Assembly: GCA_003242605.1 (NCBI GenBank)
Contig: QGUZ01000117.1
Span: 1-13,921 of the forward strand
Direction: 5' to 3'
DNA: 13,921 nucleotides
From: Actinomycetota bacterium
Lineage (GTDB): Bacteria > Actinomycetota > Actinomycetes > Streptosporangiales > Streptosporangiaceae
Under the pieces are notes generated by a model that was not told where the DNA came from, did not search any database, and worked only from the letters and a program-made list of their open reading frames with translations. Positions 11,674 to 13,921 of this stretch are shown piece by piece. Numbering within the stretch: the stretch's first letter is position 1; each line of letters begins with the position of its first letter. Made by a program: the position numbers and the translations under genes.

Positions 11674-11686
11674 TAGTCTTCGACAC
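11674..11686 (+). promoter_or_regulatory. Leaderless-type -10 for pncB
   Basis: TAGTCT (11674-11679) ends 7 bases before GTG 11687, the spacing expected when transcription starts at the start codon. No ribosome-binding site precedes the GTG, which agrees with a leaderless message. I could not identify a good -35. The divergent clpS promoter must share this 39-bp interval. Confidence 0.45.
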
Positions 11687-13018
11687 GTGAAAACGAGCAC
11701 GAGTACGGCGTTGCACACCGATCACTACGAACTGACCATGCTGCGGGCCGCGCTGGCGAGCGGCGCGGCGCACCGGCGGGCGGTGTTCGAGGTGTTCGCC
11801 CGGCGCCTGCCCGGGGACCGCCGCTACGGCGTGGTCGCCGGGACCGGCCGGCTGCTCGACGCGCTGGAGAACTTCCGGTTCGGTGAGGAGGAACTCACCT
11901 TCCTGCAGCGCCGCGGGATCATCGACGACCGGACGGCCGAGTACCTGTCCGGCTACCGGTTCAGCGGGGACGTGCACGGTTACCCCGAGGGCGAGTGCTA
12001 CTTCCCCGGCTCGCCGATCCTCGTGGTGGAGGGCACGTTCGCCGAGACCGTGCTGCTGGAGACGCTGATCCTGTCGATCCTCAACCACGACTGCGCGATC
12101 GCCGCCGCGGCCTCCCGCATGGTGCGCGCGGCCGGCTCGCGGCCGCTGATCGAGATGGGCTCGCGCCGTACCCACGAGGACGCCGCGGTCGCCGCGGCCC
12201 GCGCCGCCTACATCTGCGGCTTCGCGGCCACCTCCAACCTGCTCGCCGGGCTGCGGTACGGCGTGCCGACCACCGGCACCAGCGCGCACGCCTTCACCCT
12301 GCTGCACGACAGCGAGGCCGACGCGTTCCGGGTGCAGGTCGACACGCTCGGGCACGGGACCACGCTGCTCGTCGACACCTACGACGTGAAGACCGCGGTG
12401 CGCACCGCGATCGAGGTCGCCGGGACCGACCTCGGCATGGTGCGCATCGACTCCGGCGACCTCGCCGAGGCCGCCCACGAGGTGCGCGCGCTCCTCGACG
12501 AGCTCGGCGCGCACCGCACCGGGATCGTGGTCACCGGGGACCTCGACGAGCACGCGATCGCCGCGCTCGCCGCCGCCCCGGTCAACGCGTACGGCGTCGG
12601 CACCAAGCTGGTCACCGGGTCCGGGGCGCCCACGGCCGCGCTCGTCTACAAGCTCGTCGCCCGGGAGGACGCCCAGGGCGTGATGCGGCCGGTCGCCAAG
12701 CGCTCGGTGGGCAAGCCCAGCCGCGGCGGGCGCAAGTTCGCGTTCCGGGCGATCGGGCCGGACGGGGTCGCGCGGGCGGAGATCGTCACCACCGCCCCGG
12801 CGATGCCGGTCGACCAGCTCGACTCGCTCGCCGAGACGCAGGGCGGCGAGCGGCCCGGGCGTCCGCTGCTGGTTCCGCTGGTGCGCAAGGGCGAGGTCGT
12901 CGGCCGCGAGTCGCTCGACGCCGCCCGGGAGCGGCACCGCCGGTCCGTCGCCGAGCTGCCGCCCGCCGCGCTGCACCTGTCGCCCGGGGACACGGCGATT
13001 CCCACCGTGTTCGCCTGA
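11687..13018 (+). CDS. pncB: Nicotinate phosphoribosyltransferase
   Basis: A 443-residue cytosolic enzyme of the Preiss-Handler NAD pathway: nicotinate + PRPP + ATP give nicotinate mononucleotide. Signatures: ALHTDHYELTMLRAAL at the N-terminus, FEVFARRLPGDRRYGVVAG, ETLILSILNHDCAIAAAASR, IEMGSRRTHEDAAVAAARAA, TGTSAHAFTLLH with the phosphorylatable histidine (His201), and VRIDSGDLAE (PRPP/product phosphate site). Length is normal. The frame is open upstream to 11114, but homology begins at GTG 11687. It is followed after 48 bases by pncA, which makes its substrate, so the two form a short salvage operon. M. tuberculosis has pncB1 (Rv1330c) in the same divergent position next to clpS. Confidence 0.96.
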   Translation: MKTSTSTALHTDHYELTMLRAALASGAAHRRAVFEVFARRLPGDRRYGVVAGTGRLLDALENFRFGEEELTFLQRRGIIDDRTAEYLSGYRFSGDVHGYPEGECYFPGSPILVVEGTFAETVLLETLILSILNHDCAIAAAASRMVRAAGSRPLIEMGSRRTHEDAAVAAARAAYICGFAATSNLLAGLRYGVPTTGTSAHAFTLLHDSEADAFRVQVDTLGHGTTLLVDTYDVKTAVRTAIEVAGTDLGMVRIDSGDLAEAAHEVRALLDELGAHRTGIVVTGDLDEHAIAALAAAPVNAYGVGTKLVTGSGAPTAALVYKLVAREDAQGVMRPVAKRSVGKPSRGGRKFAFRAIGPDGVARAEIVTTAPAMPVDQLDSLAETQGGERPGRPLLVPLVRKGEVVGRESLDAARERHRRSVAELPPAALHLSPGDTAIPTVFA

Positions 13019-13066
13019 CGTACGATCAGGGTGGGCGACGCCACAGCAGTCGAGGAGAGCACGACC

Positions 13067-13642
13067 ATGAGCACGGCACTGGTCATCGTCGACGTACAGA
13101 ACGACTTCTGCGAGGGCGGCAGCCTGGCGGTGGCCGGCGGCGCCGACGTCGCCGCCGCGATCACCCGGCACATCGCGGAGCGGCGGTACGACCACATCGT
13201 GGCGACCCGGGACCACCACATCGATCCGGGCGACCACTTCGCCGACGAGCCCGACTTCGTGCGCTCCTGGCCCGCGCACTGCGTCGCCGGTACCCCGGGC
13301 GCCGAGTTCCACCCCCACCTCGACACCTCGGCGGTCGAGGAGGTGTTCAGCAAGGGTGCCCACTCCGCGGCCTACAGCGGGTTCGAGGGGACGGCGGAGG
13401 ACGGCACCTCGCTCGCCGACTGGCTCCGCGCCCGGGGCGTGACATCCGTCGACATCGTCGGCATCGCCACGGACCACTGCGTCCGCGCCACCGCGCTCGA
13501 CGCGGCGCGGCACGGCTTCGCCACGCGGGTGCTGCTCGATCTCACCGCCGGTGTGGCCCCGCAGACGACCGAACGGGCGCTCTCCGAGATGAAGGCGGCG
13601 GGCGTCGAGCTGACCGGCACCCCGGTGGTGCGCGCCGCCTGA
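13067..13642 (+). CDS. pncA: Nicotinamidase / pyrazinamidase
   Basis: A 191-residue isochorismatase-fold amidase that deamidates nicotinamide to nicotinate for PncB; homologues also activate pyrazinamide. The catalytic triad is Asp9 (VDVQNDF), Lys96 (FSKGAHSAAYSGF) and Cys138 (GIATDHCVRATALDA). The metal ligands Asp49, His51, His57 (ATRDHHIDPGDHF) and His71 (WPAHCV) are all present at positions equal to those in the M. tuberculosis enzyme. ATG 13067 is preceded by GAGGAG about 11 bases upstream; an earlier in-frame GTG at 13031 lacks support. Cotranscribed with pncB, although a TACGAT (13021-13026) in the gap could be a -10 of its own. It ends 12 bases before the stop of the convergent coiled-coil gene. 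Confidence 0.96.
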   Translation: MSTALVIVDVQNDFCEGGSLAVAGGADVAAAITRHIAERRYDHIVATRDHHIDPGDHFADEPDFVRSWPAHCVAGTPGAEFHPHLDTSAVEEVFSKGAHSAAYSGFEGTAEDGTSLADWLRARGVTSVDIVGIATDHCVRATALDAARHGFATRVLLDLTAGVAPQTTERALSEMKAAGVELTGTPVVRAA

Positions 13643-13654
13643 GCCGGATCCCGC

Positions 13655-13921
13655 TCAGGCCGTGGTCAGGCCGAGGAAGGCCATGACCCGGTCCAGCTTG
13701 TCGTGCACCGAGGCGACGTCGGTGCGCACGTCCCGGATGTCGCTCTTGAGCTCGGCGCGCACGCCCTCGATCTCGCCCTTCAAGTCAGTACGGACGCCGT
13801 CGATCTCACCCTTCAGCTCCGTGCGGACATCCTCGATCCTGTCCGTCAGCTCGGTCCGGACCTCCTGAATGTCGCCCTTCAGCTCGGCACGGACCCCATC
13901 GATCTCACCCTTCAGCTCCGT
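13655..13921 (-). CDS. Coiled-coil protein of 11-residue repeats, C-terminal part (5' end outside window)
   Basis: The minus strand is open from the window edge to TGA 13655-13657: 88 residues with no start codon inside the window. Six consecutive 11-residue units are visible, of the form TELKGEIDGVR, AELKGDIQEVR, TELTDRIEDVR, TELKGEIDGVR, TDLKGEIEGVR and AELKSDIRDVR. A degenerate seventh (TDVASVHDKLD) follows, then a short hydrophobic end, RVMAFLGLTTA. Hydrophobic residues at positions 3, 7 and 10 of each unit give the 4-3-4 spacing of a hendecad, which favours a long right-handed coiled coil, probably oligomeric. I recognise no named family. The C-terminal hydrophobic stretch is too short for a clear transmembrane helix. 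The purine/pyrimidine bias and clean frame support coding on this strand. Confidence 0.75.
   Translation of the reverse strand, partial: TELKGEIDGVRAELKGDIQEVRTELTDRIEDVRTELKGEIDGVRTDLKGEIEGVRAELKSDIRDVRTDVASVHDKLDRVMAFLGLTTA
13724..13921 (-). repeat. 33-bp tandem repeat encoding hendecads
   Basis: Six 33-bp units lie head to tail, each encoding 11 residues. Units one and four (counting from the window edge) encode the same peptide, and most share GAGCTGAAGGG and GAGATCGA. The array continues beyond the window, so the copy number is unknown. Confidence 0.8.

Noticed and set aside
11114..11686. Upstream extension of the pncB frame
   Set aside because: It overlaps clpS and DUF2017 antisense, homology begins at 11687, and a -10 element lies just before that start.
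11648..13513. Minus-strand frame extending clpS upstream to a 718-residue protein
   Set aside because: Only the last 97 codons encode ClpS. The rest is antisense to pncB and pncA, which have full catalytic motifs.

Overview
The window is GC-rich DNA with actinobacterial gene content. It uses GTG starts freely, terminates genes with U-poor GC-rich hairpins, and carries the murI / Rv1339-type hydrolase / rph / rdgB and clpS / DUF2017 / mec / cysO / cysM blocks known from mycobacteria and relatives. No rRNA or tRNA is present to fix the taxon. The style best fits Streptosporangiales or a close relative (inference). I see no insertion sequence, CRISPR array or phage module.

Layout. (1) 1-399, plus strand: the C-terminal end of an FtsX-type ABC permease. 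(2) 435-1542, minus strand: a small toxin/immunity cassette, a papain-fold (Tox-PL) glutamine deamidase-like toxin followed by a YrhB/Imm35-type protein. A strong bidirectional terminator separates it from the permease, and two near-identical hairpins lie at the toxin/immunity junction. (3) 1655-4652, minus strand: a tightly packed operon murI - MBL phosphodiesterase - rph - rdgB with GTGA stop/start overlaps, covering peptidoglycan D-Glu supply, a cyclic-nucleotide-type hydrolase, tRNA 3' trimming and nucleotide-pool sanitation. (4) 4728-8584: a double-hotdog thioesterase (minus), a DUF3352 single-pass membrane protein with a long Gln/Tyr/Gly repeat tail (plus), and a PEP mutase/isocitrate lyase superfamily enzyme (minus). 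In M. tuberculosis this interval holds a rhomboid protease gene, so these three genes occupy a variable slot. (5) 8775-11647, minus strand: clpS - DUF2017 - mec - (small ORF) - cysO - cysM. This is the sulfur-carrier route to cysteine: CysO thiocarboxylate donates sulfur to O-phosphoserine on CysM, and the JAMM protease Mec releases cysteine. (6) 11687-13642, plus strand: pncB - pncA, the nicotinamide-to-NaMN arm of NAD salvage, divergent from clpS. (7) 13655-13921, minus strand: the C-terminal end of a protein built of 11-residue coiled-coil repeats, open at the window edge.

Most worth following up: CysO ends in Gly-Gly-Ala-Gly rather than a free diglycine, so it looks like a precursor needing proteolytic maturation, with the JAMM protease gene close by. 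A 43-codon ORF with its own leaderless-type promoter and two Cys codons lies between mec and cysO, followed by competing GC-rich hairpins. A perfect 18-bp palindrome sits between an AGGAGG and the start codon of the PEP mutase-like gene, so that folding would give ideal spacing. The toxin/immunity pair has repeated hairpins with a compensatory base-pair change.
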